From assembly GCF_023101765.2 (NCBI RefSeq), contig NC_064216.1:5484501-5548500 (forward strand): a stretch of 64,000 bases of DNA. Reading direction: 5' to 3'. Under the pieces are notes generated by a model that was not told the DNA's origin, searched no databases, and saw only the letters and a program-made list of their open reading frames with translations. Positions 50,379 to 62,397 of this stretch are shown here, piece by piece (position 1 is the stretch's first letter; every line of letters starts with the position of its first letter). Source of the stretch: Spodoptera frugiperda (lineage: Eukaryota > Arthropoda > Insecta > Lepidoptera > Noctuidae). Both the position numbers and the translations under genes were made by a program.

Positions 50379-51322
50379 GTAAGTGTCAAACAACTCATAA
50401 CGCTTTAAGTTATTCAATTTATGCTGTCAATAAATTTCAACAAGGTGTAAACTCACCTCTTTTATAGTAATCAATATTGAATGGCATATTGAAAATTGTA
50501 ATGGATAACGTTGTATATAAATTTTCTATGAACCAAACCCTTGGGCGTTTTGAAGGGGACGGATTTATTTCTGCAGCCAAGTATTGTAGTCTAATGAAGG
50601 ACTAAGTTTGTTTACGGGTGTCCAGGAATGTTGGGGTCAGTGACATTCGATCTGTTATATTCTGAAGTAAGAGCAAAAGTAGAAGATACATATTTATATA
50701 CATTGTATCTTATGCACATTTGTCCGATCATGTAAGTTTATTTGTAAACGGCTGCATACAAGTTGAAATTGTCAAAGAAATAGAAGATTTTGCAGTCACT
50801 CATCTCCTTGTTTGTTTTTACTATTTGCTAAAATACCTAGATCTGTAGCAATCGCAAAGTAGACACACTTGTGCTTTGGACCGAAAGATCCACCAAATTA
50901 CCTATTAGTTCGTAGTGTTTTGCTTTTTTTCTAACTAGAACAAAGTAAGAAACGTTGGCAATAATCTCCATTTCTAATAGGATTATTATACAAAAGTAAA
51001 GTGGTCAAATGCACTGAAGCGGATTTGTATTGTGTTCCTCGAATTAGGCAATAAACATACCATTATATTTATGCCAAAGTAAATTACTCGAAATTGCTCT
51101 TATTACAATGAAGTTAATTTAATAGAACAGTAGTTAAGAAAGTACGGAATGAAAGTTATAAACAAAATGCAAAGTAGATAGTCTTGGCTCTAAATCGTAC
51201 TTTCGCCGATGCGATGACTTTGTGTGAATTATGATGCACTTAACGGCACTATTTGTAATCGCTAGCGTTACTACGAGGCAATACGTCAAACCGATTACCA
51301 TTATAACACTCTTTCATGTAAG

Positions 51323-51993
51323 TACAGTGAAACTTGGTTAAGTGGGACCTGGATATGTGAGAAACCTCCACAAATGGAACTCATACTGAGGTCCCTACCC
51401 ATTGGCACTGAATTACCTCTATTAGTGGGACAAACAACCCTCTATATCTGGGATTCGTTCTTTCGATTTATTATCTCAGTTACCTCTATAACTGAGACAG
51501 CAAGTGAATTTTAATGCATAAACCTTAGTAACTGAGACAACATCGTTTTGTTTGTTGATTTACTTATTCTTATTTATAATTAGAACTTACGACGGGATAT
51601 TTACCATGTTTGGAAGCGCATGATCACGGATTAACAGTTAATCCGTGATCATGGCGCTTGCAACAGTGCCGAAATATCGGAAACTCACCAAATTCAATAA
51701 ACATGGTAAATATCCCGTCGTAAGTTCTAATTATAGTGTTAGTGACCATGTCAGTTTAAAAACTTTTATTCTTATTTATTTATAATGTGCACATAACACA
51801 TTTTTTTATTTAAGAATCACACCTCTTTATGTGAAATAACCCGTATGTTCACCTCCATTAATGGAACCCTCTGTAAATGAGACAAATGTTTATTTATACC
51901 TGGTTATCTGAGACACTGGGTTAGTGGAATACCTCTATAAGTGATACCAATTTGAAGGTCCCTTGATGTCTCACTTAACGAGGTTTCACTGTA
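51323..51993. mobile_element. pogo-like MITE with TA target duplication
   Basis: TA at 51323-51324 and 51992-51993 flanks an element starting 'cagtgaaacttggttaagtg' and ending 'cacttaacgaggtttcactg', inverted repeats of the type found in pogo/Tigger transposons. The TIR-like phrase recurs inside in both directions ('acctctataactgagaca', 'acctctataagtgatacc', 'ttagtaactgagacaac'). There is no coding capacity. A second MITE (51575-51735) is inserted in it, so about 0.5 kb is the original element. Confidence 0.85.
51575..51735. mobile_element. Nested MITE with perfect 37-bp inverted repeats
   Basis: The arms 51575-51611 (starting 'tataattagaacttacgacg') and 51699-51735 are exact reverse complements over 37 bases. 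Between them, 51619-51635 and 51637-51653 form a perfect 17-bp inverted repeat around one base ('catgatcacggattaac'). The perfect arms indicate a young insertion. The superfamily is not identified. Confidence 0.85.
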
Positions 51994-51999
51994 TTTGTT

Positions 52000-54189
52000 T
52001 CCTAAAAGACAAATCTTTATTACTCCAGTGGGTTTTATACCCTATCTAGAAATTGTGGGATTATCGGAAAATATTCTATCTACTAAATAAAATTGAGCAA
52101 TACGTCTCAGAAATGCGAATCTACGGATTTACGAAACGAGAATTAGATATCTATTGCGAATATTGTTGGAAATGTTTATTGTTCGCGAGATGCTATAGAT
52201 CGCGCTTAGCCAATAATTGCTGATTACGTTGTAAAAGTAATAAAACAGTAATCCCGTTTTATGCTACCCTTAGCGTGGGTTTTCTATGACCTAATACTGG
52301 GGGCGTTAAGAAGTGTGTCAGACTGGTACCAGTAAGTGAGTTATGGTAACAGGGCCGATTATCACAGGCTCTAAGAGCTGCATGAGCGCAGGCGTCATTT
52401 CTTGAATAATTGACGCAGGGAAACGCAATAAATAAATATAATGCGCCTATCCATACTGCTAATACACGAACGGCAATTAGTAGCCCTAGCTGTAATTTAA
52501 ACACAACTTGCAAGTTCTCGAATTAATTTATGAATGCTACAAAGATTGTGTTTATGTTTTGTAAATTGGACTTTAACTCTTTGTCATTAGAATACCGTTT
52601 AGTGTAATACTTACACTAGTTTAATAGTTCGTTCCTAAGGGATAGAGCAGGAGGCCCCGAATACTTTTATTGGTTTCTTTTTTCAATATTGGAATTCTAA
52701 TTAGTCGAATCTCGGAATTTCAATAGACTCGACCCCCAACGGACTGACTGACGACCTGATGTAAATGTATGTTTTGTATGCATCTGCTTTTACTCTAAAA
52801 AAAAACAAAGCCATATTATAATAGACTTAAATACTTGTAAAGAAAAAGGCCATTAAAAATGTGAAAGAGTGTAATCGGACACGTAACATAAACTAAGTAA
52901 AGAAGCGAAAAATAAGAAAATACTTTAAGAGGTAAAAGCAAACAGTATCTAAAAGTAATCCCTAGTCGGTGCACTTAGCAAACGTTTGAAGTAAAATTTG
53001 CATCAGCGTTGTTTGTTGTTTAAAGTTCTGGAGAGGAGTGAACGCCTGCACAAAATGTGCTTATGAAATATGCAACGTTTTCCGATGAGACTGGGTGCTT
53101 TTAATTACACCGTAAATTATTTTTTATATAAAGACTATCCCTATAAAAGGAAAGAGTAGCTCCGTTTGCTATGCAGTGTCCTTTATGGCGACTCAAAATT
53201 CTCTATAGGGTTATGTGGTTTCTAAGAGATAAAGCCCTTTAATCATAATAATAGCTCCTCCTCCCATTATTGTATCACGTATCGTTAACATTCTTAAATA
53301 ACAATTCTATAAATGCATGGTTGCTAAAAATCAAGGTCTAATCGTTTAATTAACACATAGCCAAATACTATTCACATAATAAATTGTGAACATAATCTTT
53401 CAGATCTTATCGTTTCTCGTATCAAAAGGCTTTGCTAGTTTTGCAATAGATAACAAGCTTATCCTTTTATAGTTTTATTGTAATATCAAATTGATATATT
53501 GCATTTACAAATAGTCTACCCACGTTTTTATTGTCACGCTTATGTTGCCGACTGGGTGACGGCTTAATAAACTAGTTACAAATGAAATGATATATTTGGT
53601 TATTCGTTTCATTGGTTGCATTTTTATTTCTTACAGTTACCATTTAGTTATTTATTTTATTTGAAATGAAATGAGCTTCCATTTTAAAACCAGATTTTGA
53701 CTATTTGCTTAATAATATATAAAAAAACCGTTTATTTACACCGTCACGGTGCAAACGTTCTTCTATCAGTAATTTTATTAATACTGTTATGTAAAACAAT
53801 GTCATTATTTTCCACCTCTGATGTCTTCATCGATATGACATCACTGATGCTTGTTCTCTGACTGTCACAACTGTTTGTCATTTAATATTGGACATATTGG
53901 TTATTACTTTTAAATGCCTTCTGAAGCACCGCACCGGACCAATTACACAGACATTCTTAATTGATATGTTAAACCCACATCGCACAAAACATTAAACTAT
54001 CAAAAGATCGACATTTTGATATATCACTCTTCATTTTTTATGTCCTGCATCAAGTTGTGTAGGTGTTAACGAAAGCTTAACAATAGGTGCCATTTTCGAT
54101 AAAGTCCTAACGACATTGCATCAGTAGCCAGAAGCTAAATGTACATTAGCAGTTGAGAAATTCTCAGTGTCCATTCATAACTTGATTAC
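52000..54189. other. Noncoding stretch
   Basis: AT-rich. The frame at 52259-52513 on the minus strand has no motif. A strong acceptor-like 'tttttatttcttacag' near 53636 is followed by T-rich, non-exonic sequence. Confidence 0.35.
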
Positions 54190-55500
54190 AATTATAGCTT
54201 AGGTTATTGCATTATATATATAGTCGGCTGCTTTAATAATAAAAGGATAATTACTATTCATGTCAATCAATTTTTGTTTAATTATAGTAATATTATTTGT
54301 TGTACCCTTGTGCTATGGTTTGGCTAACATTTTTGCTGTCGCGATTATTTTAATAGTATTATCTCATTCTTTAGGTGTTTTGTAATTTTATTCATCTATT
54401 CTAGAAGCAAATTCTTCATTAGTATCTGTGTTGTCTGTAGTGTTGCTTCAAATGACATTTGACCTATTGAGTAATGGTATGTTTTTAAATTCTAAACAAC
54501 GTTTAATATCTTTATCAATCTGGTTAATAAATACATCAGTTAAGGTGTGTCTCACGGCTCTAATCTAGTCTTTACATTGTTTTCTTTTTGTACAACGTAC
54601 TAACGGTTATATTTTACTGTCATGCTTTATTCTCATACGAATTAACTTAAAGTCTTTGTTTTGAACCCATTCATTCAAATCTATGGTAAAAATATTCATA
54701 TTTTCTCTTCATGTTACACTTTTGTGGTCGTTTTCTTTTATAGTGGTACATATATCATCTTGATTTTTAATGACTTCAAAAATTAAAACAATGACTTTAT
54801 TGTCGTTTTGGGAACATGTCTCATTAAGTTTAGCTTCTTATCTCTTAATAACAAGTTCAGAAAATTTTGGAGTGTAGAAGTTTTATATTAATTTGGTTCA
54901 ATTTTACGATGTCGGTCTCTTGGTGTTATCTTTCACGGGTATTAAATTAAGTATTGATAATGAATACCCCAAAACCGCGTTGTTTGACTAAGATTATCTA
55001 TTCATATCAAATTTTATAACACTAGTAAAAATTTTAGTATGGGAACTTTGGTGCGAACAAAAACGTATCAAGAGATAATGTTTGAGATGAATTTATAGCA
55101 CCTAAAGGATCACTAAGTGTAGTATTACATTACAGTTGCTCCATACATTAACCTTGGGAAACCCAATCAAACAAAAACAGTCGCCTTTGAAGTCAGATCA
55201 AGAACGTTAATACAAAACCAGAATTACAAAGATAAGATTGGATTAAGATTATCAGTTAAACCGTTACCAGTAGAATAATAGTGCTTTGTAATGATAGTTA
55301 ATTATAGCGTTGATTTACTGTTCATTAATATTTCTTCGTTCGTATGCATGGTTCTTAGCGAGGAAGTTATCGTCTGTATTATATCCGCTGTTAGTATTAT
55401 TGGGTTTTGTTTTACCTACTTCATTTGCTTTAGTAATTTCTTCTTAATCCTAAATTGTTATTTGAAAAGCCCCATTAAGTTCATTATTTCTTGGAATCGC
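54190..55500 (-). pseudogene. Decayed coding-like region of unknown origin
   Basis: The minus strand is A-rich and keeps protein-like runs over about 1.3 kb. In one frame, 54388-54780 has 131 codons with only four internal stops, ending in TAA at 54388-54390; runs include 'NIFTIDLNEWVQNKDFKL' and 'TDVFINQIDKDIKRCLEF'. Further upstream, at about 55020-55330, protein-like runs sit in the other two frames ('DPLGAINSSQTLSLDTFL'), as expected after frameshifts. The strand bias and multiple lesions suggest an old insertion. A viral or retroelement source is possible, but no diagnostic motif was seen. The plus-strand frame 55291-55506 is a shadow. Chance in A-rich DNA is the main alternative. Confidence 0.3.
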
Positions 55501-56199
55501 ATTTAATTATTCTACATATTCAATAACTATATTGCATTCTTAATGATTCATCTTTACTCTTATGGGAATTAAATGAGTGATGGTTTTAATACTTTAGTAA
55601 ATATGGGTTATATGGTTTTCTATATGGAAAGGGCATGCATCAACATGGACATTTATGGTTATACTAGAAATAAATGCTATGCTAACTAGGGTTAGATTAC
55701 TCAGTACCTAAAAGTATAGTGGTGAGTGGTTTAATATCGTTTCTCTTGATTGTAATATTTTTATTATTATTGTTGTAAATGATGACCATTAGTGGTATAA
55801 CGAGATCTGCTAGGCAACGGTACTGAAGAACATTTATTATATTTTTTTTTTAACAATAGATGGATTATGGGTATCAAGCTTAGTTTGATTTATTAAGCAA
55901 AACTTGTTAGCGGATATATATGTGTGTACTCATAAAATTATTAAATACATACAATATATCAAAATTAATAAGTCGCTTTTATGTCTCACCTTCTTTTGTT
56001 ACTTCGTACGCTTCTAATCTGCTGTTTGCACTGGCAGCAAGCTTATTTTCCTTATTTTGGCATGTTAATTAATAATAATTGCATGATTCATTGGTTAACC
56101 AGTTTGTAACATATCGGCTTCCCTGTTAGTCGTTTGCTGTAGTTTCAAGTAGTCGCTTCCCTGTACATAAATTCCTTCAAACTTCTTTCTCTATTTTAG

Positions 56200-56409
56200 G
56201 AGCAGTTTGGTTTGGAGAAATCGAGAAATACGGTCGAAAAGAACATTGTGAAAGATAACGACGGTTCGATTTATAAGATTAGTAAGTTTAGAACTGTGAG
56301 TGGGAATTTGGCGAATGAAGTCGAAAGTGGGAAAGTATTGGCCCACGGGCGGGCAGAAGGAAACATACACGTTACTGTCCGCGAGGAGGAGATACATGAA
56401 GAAATTAAT
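56200..56409 (+). CDS. Internal exon of an unidentified gene, 70 codons
   Basis: The acceptor 'cttctttctctattttag' ends at 56199 and has an excellent pyrimidine tract. The exon reads 70 codons in phase 0 and reaches a donor 'gtacgtatt' at 56410, again phase 0. Without splicing the frame would stop at 56449. Composition and codon choice are clearly unlike the flanks: rich in G, with balanced charged residues. The product is hydrophilic, with Lys/Glu-rich ends ('EQFGLEKSRNTVEKN', 'TVREEEIHEEIN') and a middle 'KFRTVSGNLANEVESGKV'. I see no domain, signal peptide or membrane segment, and cannot name the family; a linker or disordered segment of a large protein, or a cassette exon, would fit. The minus-strand frame at 56191-56397 is its shadow. 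Confidence 0.65.
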
Positions 56410-56459
56410 GTACGTATTGAGATTGCTTTCATAAATTTAGCTTTTAATTAAAACGGACG

Positions 56460-57924
56460 TAACATTTGTGAGCAAAAACGTAATGGGATACATTTCAATG
56501 ATAATAACAATAGCAAATAACGCTCAGTGTGTACTTAGAAGCTCGCGAAACATTATATTTTATGAATATTTTTGGTGGTGGTATAGAATTACGTAATTCT
56601 AAGCATTTTGTTCGTTCATTTTATTATTTCTGTTGTTTTAAGTCTTACTTAAAACTCTCTGGACAATACATTGTTGCGTGATATTCAGTTAGGGATCATG
56701 TGTGTTCCTCATTCCTTCTTGAGTTTATTACAGCATTAGTGTCTTCAAAAACTATAATTTACAAAGATTGTTTTGAAACTTAATATTAAAATGTCATAAA
56801 ATTATTTTAACCAACACATAAACAACAATTTATTAGTATCCTTCTTACAAAATATGGGCAAAGCCTATCTTATATTTTACTCAACCAGCTATTTTTACTT
56901 TCTTACATAGTTTTCGAAAAGTATAGAGAATGCGGTCTTGATCTTTATGAAGCATGGGTTCACAATGACATTAATGTTGTTTAACAAGTACTCCCGTTAA
57001 GTAACGATTGTTTGTCGTGACGGCTGAAGACTAGAGAAATGTTGTGTAGAACTGCAACTTCAGACATGAACTGTTAAGGTCTCATAAGAGTATCTATCAT
57101 ATAAGTCATAAATGTTTAATGTTAACATCATTTCTGATGATGAGACCATGTTAGACTACATTTCCACATATTCTTCTTGAATATGAACTACAAGTGGCGC
57201 TTGAAACACGTCGAGTAGTCACATCAAACAGCGTGTGAGTAAACCGTTTAACTTGATTAATATTTATTAGAATTTAGTACAGGTAAAGGCTGCATTATGA
57301 AGTCCAAAAATGATTTTATGAATAAATTGACAATTTTGACGTCCATATTACAATGTAATTAGCCTGTATTCAATGATACATTGGAATTATGTTTTACACA
57401 AACAATAGGGACTTTAGCAGGAAAGTCTCGGGCCATTATTATGGTGTTACAATTATTATTTGCCAATATTATTATGGTATCACTAAGTGCAGTGCATATA
57501 GGTACTATTTTGCATATTATACATATACATATAAGTGTTTATTAGTCTCATTTTCTAAGAGCTATATGGTCATTTTACCTGTACACTACGGGATAATTTA
57601 ACTTTTAAAATTATAAGTTATTCATTTACTGACCTAATTGTAACAAAGTTTTCAGTAGAAGGATAACTTCTACTATTATTCCGTAGAGTTACCTACGGAG
57701 TAGACAATTATAGCAGGCTAGTAGGCACCTAACACTTCACCTAGACTTTAGGTACGAGTATTGTAACAAAATATGTTTTAAATACAAAATGCTCATACAT
57801 CTATCTACTGACCAGTTTCGATAAATTGTTTTGCTTCATACATCATTACAAATATGGAGAAAAGTAGGCATACCGTTTTGCCTTATACATATGTAGCTGT
57901 GGTGCAAAATATTATAATAATTAA
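56460..57924. other. Noncoding stretch, probably intron
   Basis: AT-rich with no gene or nameable repeat; the frame at 57389-57601 is Tyr/Ile-rich and unconvincing. Confidence 0.4.
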
Positions 57925-58050
57925 AGTACTTAGCGTTTAGCTGGTGCTGAAAATCAGCGCTGTGACTCGAGTCATCGTCGGGGCGATAGCATTTTTAGCT
58001 GAGCATCGACCTTTTTGCGCGGTTTTGACTATGTTTTATAATTATTTTCT
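57925..58050. repeat. GC-rich island, possible repeat remnant
   Basis: 'gctggtgctgaaaatcagcg', a perfect palindrome 'tgactcgagtca' (57963-57974), 'atcgtcggggcgatagca' and 'gctgagcatcgaccttttt' form a compact GC-rich block in AT-rich DNA. I associate similar words with lepidopteran repeats but have no second copy here. Confidence 0.3.
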
Positions 58051-58883
58051 TTTTAACTTTTTGTAACGGTGTAAATAAACGCTGTATTTTCCTTCTATGC
58101 ATAAAAACTAGTATTATATCCAATAGACCAAATAAGTTAATATCTAAGTGTGACTTGTTATTTAGCAACTCGTTAAGTAGGCTTTAGCGGTTGGTAGCAA
58201 AGGAGCTTTGTTTGTTGGTAAATAGTTGAGAATTCACACATTCTCAAGGTCTAACACCTTTTATGGAATGTTATGGTCTCCTTAAGGGGGACAAAGCAGT
58301 AAAGATTTATGTCTTGTGCCTAGTTTAAAACCTGCTCAATAGTGAGATGGCAAAAAATCTATGGTGTTTTTTATACCACTAGCCGCTTACGTAGAAAAAA
58401 TATATTATGTATTTAAGCTTTGGCCGCCTGGTCTAAAAGAGTTGCCGTATCTTGAGGACATTTGTTAGGTATACCAGATTTGTCATCCAATAGCCTCGAA
58501 ATCTTAGATATTATGAGGATATTATAATAATAACTAACTAGTCATAATTCACTATATAATTTTAGGTTTCATAAGCAAAATTTTGATTGACATTGATTCT
58601 TTAATGAATAGTTATTAATTTAAAATGATTTAAGACGATGAAGACTTTGTATAAAAAGTAAATAACATATTTTAATGTTTTTGTATAAAATATATGTATT
58701 TATATAAAAACTTAACAGCAATTATTATTACTTTCGGTTTTAAAGTTTATCCCAAACAAACAAACAATAATCCCCATTTCTATAAAGACCGACTTAAACC
58801 ATCAATTTGCAATGTGTTAGTGGCGCGTGCGCACATCAAATGCCATCAAATAACGGCGTCCACGCACCTGCGATTACGTACCA

Positions 58884-58923
58884 CCGATTATAGCCGATAA
58901 TACCCGATTATAGCCGATTATAC
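58884..58923. repeat. 10-bp tandem repeat, four units
   Basis: Units 'ccgattatag', 'ccgataatac', 'ccgattatag' and 'ccgattatac' run without gaps. Each holds a GATTA or GATAA core, so the cores recur once per DNA helical turn. Confidence 0.9.
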
Positions 58924-59395
58924 ACCTAATACATGGTGTTAGAAATATTTTGATTATACATTTCAATATACAGCATGCTTTTTACTCTCCCGCGTCTATT
59001 ATTAAGATCAATTTTTATTATGTTTTTTTTTTCTAACGCATACGTAATTAGCTTTTAATAGAAGCCGCGTATTTAGAGCGAATAATAGAGATATGGGGTT
59101 AATAAGTAGTTATTATGTTGTATGATTTAGTGCTAAATAGAACAATCATAGTCGGTTCATGTATTAATTAGGTATTCATATTTCAAATGGAATTATTACC
59201 TACTTTGAAATCTATGAATAGTTTTGTACCATAGGTAAGTTATATTTAGTTTTCGATGTAATTGGATGTATCACGTGCGAAGGTGTCAGGTTCAATCACA
59301 GGGTCCTGCAACGTTTTATCGGATTATTTGATTTACTATTCTCGGCGATTCCTGGAGTCTGGAACAATGTGACAGTGTTATTCTCGATCCCATTA

Positions 59396-59466
59396 ATGCT
59401 GGGGCCACACTAACGGGAAATGCTATTTAATTATCGCGATATTGCACGTTAGTGTGGCCCCAGCAT
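59396..59466. mobile_element. 71-bp perfect hairpin, mini-MITE
   Basis: 'atgctggggccacactaacg' (59396-59415) is exactly repeated in inverse at 59447-59466 around a 31-base spacer that contains 'tatcgcgata'. Size, GC-rich arms and AT-rich spacer fit a very short nonautonomous DNA element. Confidence 0.7.
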
Positions 59467-59469
59467 AAG

Positions 59470-60740
59470 GAATCTATAAGGTTTTATTTACTAACAGTCT
59501 CCACTGCTGAACTAAGAACATCTACAAGATGAATTAACATAGCTGAGAACTGAGGTAATCTGAAGTAACTGATTCTTTGTCTATTGCTAGCCTTAGGTCT
59601 TTCTCTATAAAAGGTTTGCCTTCATATACGTTTGGTGGGTTGATATCGCAGTGACTGGATAGGTATATTCCTAAGTAAATATTCACTTTAAAGTTTTCAA
59701 TAGAAACAAAAACATTATCGGCATGCAATGTCCTCTTGCATCGTAGCTGTAGGCAACAACATTTCTTGTGTAAATTATTATTTCCACAATGCAACATAGT
59801 TCCCATAATTGCATTCAATGTGAAATTAAATGCAATTTTATTCCGTTTCCAATGGACATTTTATTCAGATGCCTAATTTTATTTGCTATAATTTTCATAC
59901 AATATGACATTTTGTAGAATATTACAAAGTTTGTGGATTGAAAACGACGCGACGTTGAAATGGACTATTTATTTTATTTTATCGTTTTTACGTAACACAG
60001 TTTCAGCTGGCTTTGGAGAATTAAATATTTATTTTAATTATTACAAGTTACATTCCGTATTTTTTTCAATCTTATTATTGTTTAATCCTTCGAATTGCAA
60101 TAATCATGATTGTTATTATTTAAGATTTAAGTAAGTAAGTTGCAATTAATAATATTTTGATCGATGTTGGTTATCAAGCATATTATTGCCTAAATTTAGT
60201 AGGCAAACATGTATGTAGTCTTGTATAATGACTTTGCAAACATCAGAGTACCAGATAGAACTGTAAACTTTATAAGATACGTAACCAAATACTTGCCTAT
60301 TTTATAAAAAATACTTGCAATTCCATCAAAAACTGCAATAAATCATCGAATAAGGGGTTAATTTCTCCGTGTGTTCCCCATTCCCTCAACTGCACTCGAC
60401 CTGTACTGTCATGGAAGCCATTGCACTAAATTTCGCCATAACAACTCCATGGTGACTTATGTTATGACCTGGTCACGAAACGTTTCTTCTGTTACAACTT
60501 TGAAATGTATGTCTGTACTGATGTAGAGGTATTTCGTTTCTAGGATTTGTTAAATATTTTTAGCTTTTTCGCCTTGTATTGTTGAACAGTGGTGCTAATT
60601 GTGAAGGTAGATGCCAATGTGTTTTTAGTATAGATAATAATATAATTAGTTCAATTAACTTTTATGAATGTTTTTAATTAGGAAAATTGTAGCTATTGAT
60701 AATCCTGATCCTAATCTGAATTCATTATCAACTTCCTTTT
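59470..60740. other. Noncoding stretch
   Basis: No gene supported. Frames at 59534-59818 (minus) and 59904-60134 (plus) have no motif. A 'gtaagtaag' word at about 60129 could be a donor, but nothing upstream supports an exon. Confidence 0.35.
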
Positions 60741-60862
60741 TTGAGCGGTAAAAATCATCTAGTAACTTCGCGAGAGGGAATCCTACTGACTAAAAACTTC
60801 CCCCTTTCTACTACTGCTTTTCAAACTAGAGCCCCAGTAATCCGTTCCGTTGTCCGTAAAAC
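60741..60862 (+). repeat. Interspersed repeat (family B), diverged
   Basis: 'aaaaatcatctagtaacttc', 'actgactaaaaacttccccc', 'ctactactgcttttcaaact' and 'ccgttccgttgtccgtaaaa' follow the family order with an internal deletion. Confidence 0.6.
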
Positions 60863-61949
60863 ACAAAATGATACCTTAAAACTGTGCTTTCCTACGCCTG
60901 TGAAGTAAATCAAGTATAACTTATACCTTTTATAAACTTTATTTATCTAACCACACTTCAACTTATTCAAAGAATAAACCTAGATAGAATAGTGTCATCG
61001 ACACACAATTAACCTTTTATTTAAGACGTTTGACAGTCACTAGAATTGGGGCCTTGGATGCCCATTGTGTTCATATAGGCACAATTATTATGAGCTTATT
61101 TCTTGTCCGCAAAAGATTGAACTGTATGAGACGAATATTATTCTTTTTCTTTTCAAAATATTGATAGATCGAAACTAGAACATCCATATATAACCTCTAA
61201 CCGTTATTCACAAACTATTTTACCTATTCCTTCGATAAATAAATCCTTTTTCAATAAAACCCAATTCTTCCACAAATCTCTCATACGTTGATATTATTGT
61301 TCAGAAAAGATTTCATCTATGAAACTAAACTAAATAAACTAAGAGAACGATATTGCGAGTTCAGTATTACCTAGAGGTTCAGTATTATCCTTTAAAATAT
61401 CAGGGGCAAAGGAGAACATCGTGGCTATTTTTCAAAAATCCTTCGTTTAAAACACTCGTCGAACGTACAAAGCTGTTAAGACGTTTTAATGTTTTTCCTT
61501 TTCAACGCTTTTCAAATAATTTAATGCTGCTAGGATTTCTTATGATCTTATTTGTTGAAAAATACTTTGGAAACGAATACTGCATTGGTTTCATTGCGAT
61601 TTGTGAATTTTATTGATGGTTTGACCAATACTGGGCCATGATATTAATTTTCTGTAATAAATCATCTGAGACACAATTATTATGGTGCCTTAGTTAGTTA
61701 TATACTTAATTGGTACGAGTCTTTGAACTAAATTAATTACGAACCAATTAAAGTACTTACCAATATCAATATAAGGAAATAAATACATGCATATGACCAG
61801 ACATAACAACAATTAACTAATAAATAGGATGAATAAACTTTAATCTTATTCAAGGAGAAAAAAATACATATATAAGAAACCAACCATCCATAATTCTACA
61901 AAAAAAACCTATTCGTAGAAAAACTATAATAAAAAATACTAAAACTAAC

Positions 61950-62260
61950 ATGAAAAATCTACACACAAAACGGTATATAACTATTCAGAAAATGGTAGCC
62001 AAAGCCATTAGGATATCGAAACAAGAATTTTACCGGATGGTCACGTGAATTTCTATGTAGGCAACTCGGTTACCAGGCCATGGTTGCATTTGGGATCAAA
62101 GGGGCAAATGTATGCCTCGGTAAAGCCTTTCCTATGTACATTTTACACAAAGCCCTCTGTGAAAGCCGCTTGTTTTCTACTTACGGTTTTCACACTTACG
62201 GATTAAATTCGTCGGTCAAAATTTTGCTCCTTTGGTGCCTTTGAGATAACCGGAGCTGTT
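61950..62260. promoter_or_regulatory. GC-richer pocket with a 64-codon frame
   Basis: Composition rises between 61990 and 62250. A frame without an early ATG is open from 62012 to a TAA at 62204-62206 and reads plausibly ('GHVNFYVGNSVTRPWLHL'), but the preceding 'aaagccattag' is a poor acceptor and no donor is evident. It may equally be a conserved noncoding element; an E-box 'cacgtg' lies at 62042-62047. Confidence 0.2.
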
Positions 62261-62397
62261 ATTTTAGTGAGTGAGTAGGGTTGTATAGTTATTGTTAATG
62301 TTTTATGTTTTCATAGTAAAAATATAGCACAACATTGTTTATTATAATAGCTTTGGCTAACCGAGGCACCAGAGACAATTAGAACCTCTCAGATGAG

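Noticed and set aside
53621..53700. Strong acceptor-like sequence 'tttttatttcttacag'
   Set aside because: What follows is T-rich with stops in all frames and no donor, so no exon is supported.
56191..56397. 68-codon minus-strand open frame
   Set aside because: It is the antisense shadow of the well-supported plus-strand exon at 56200-56409.
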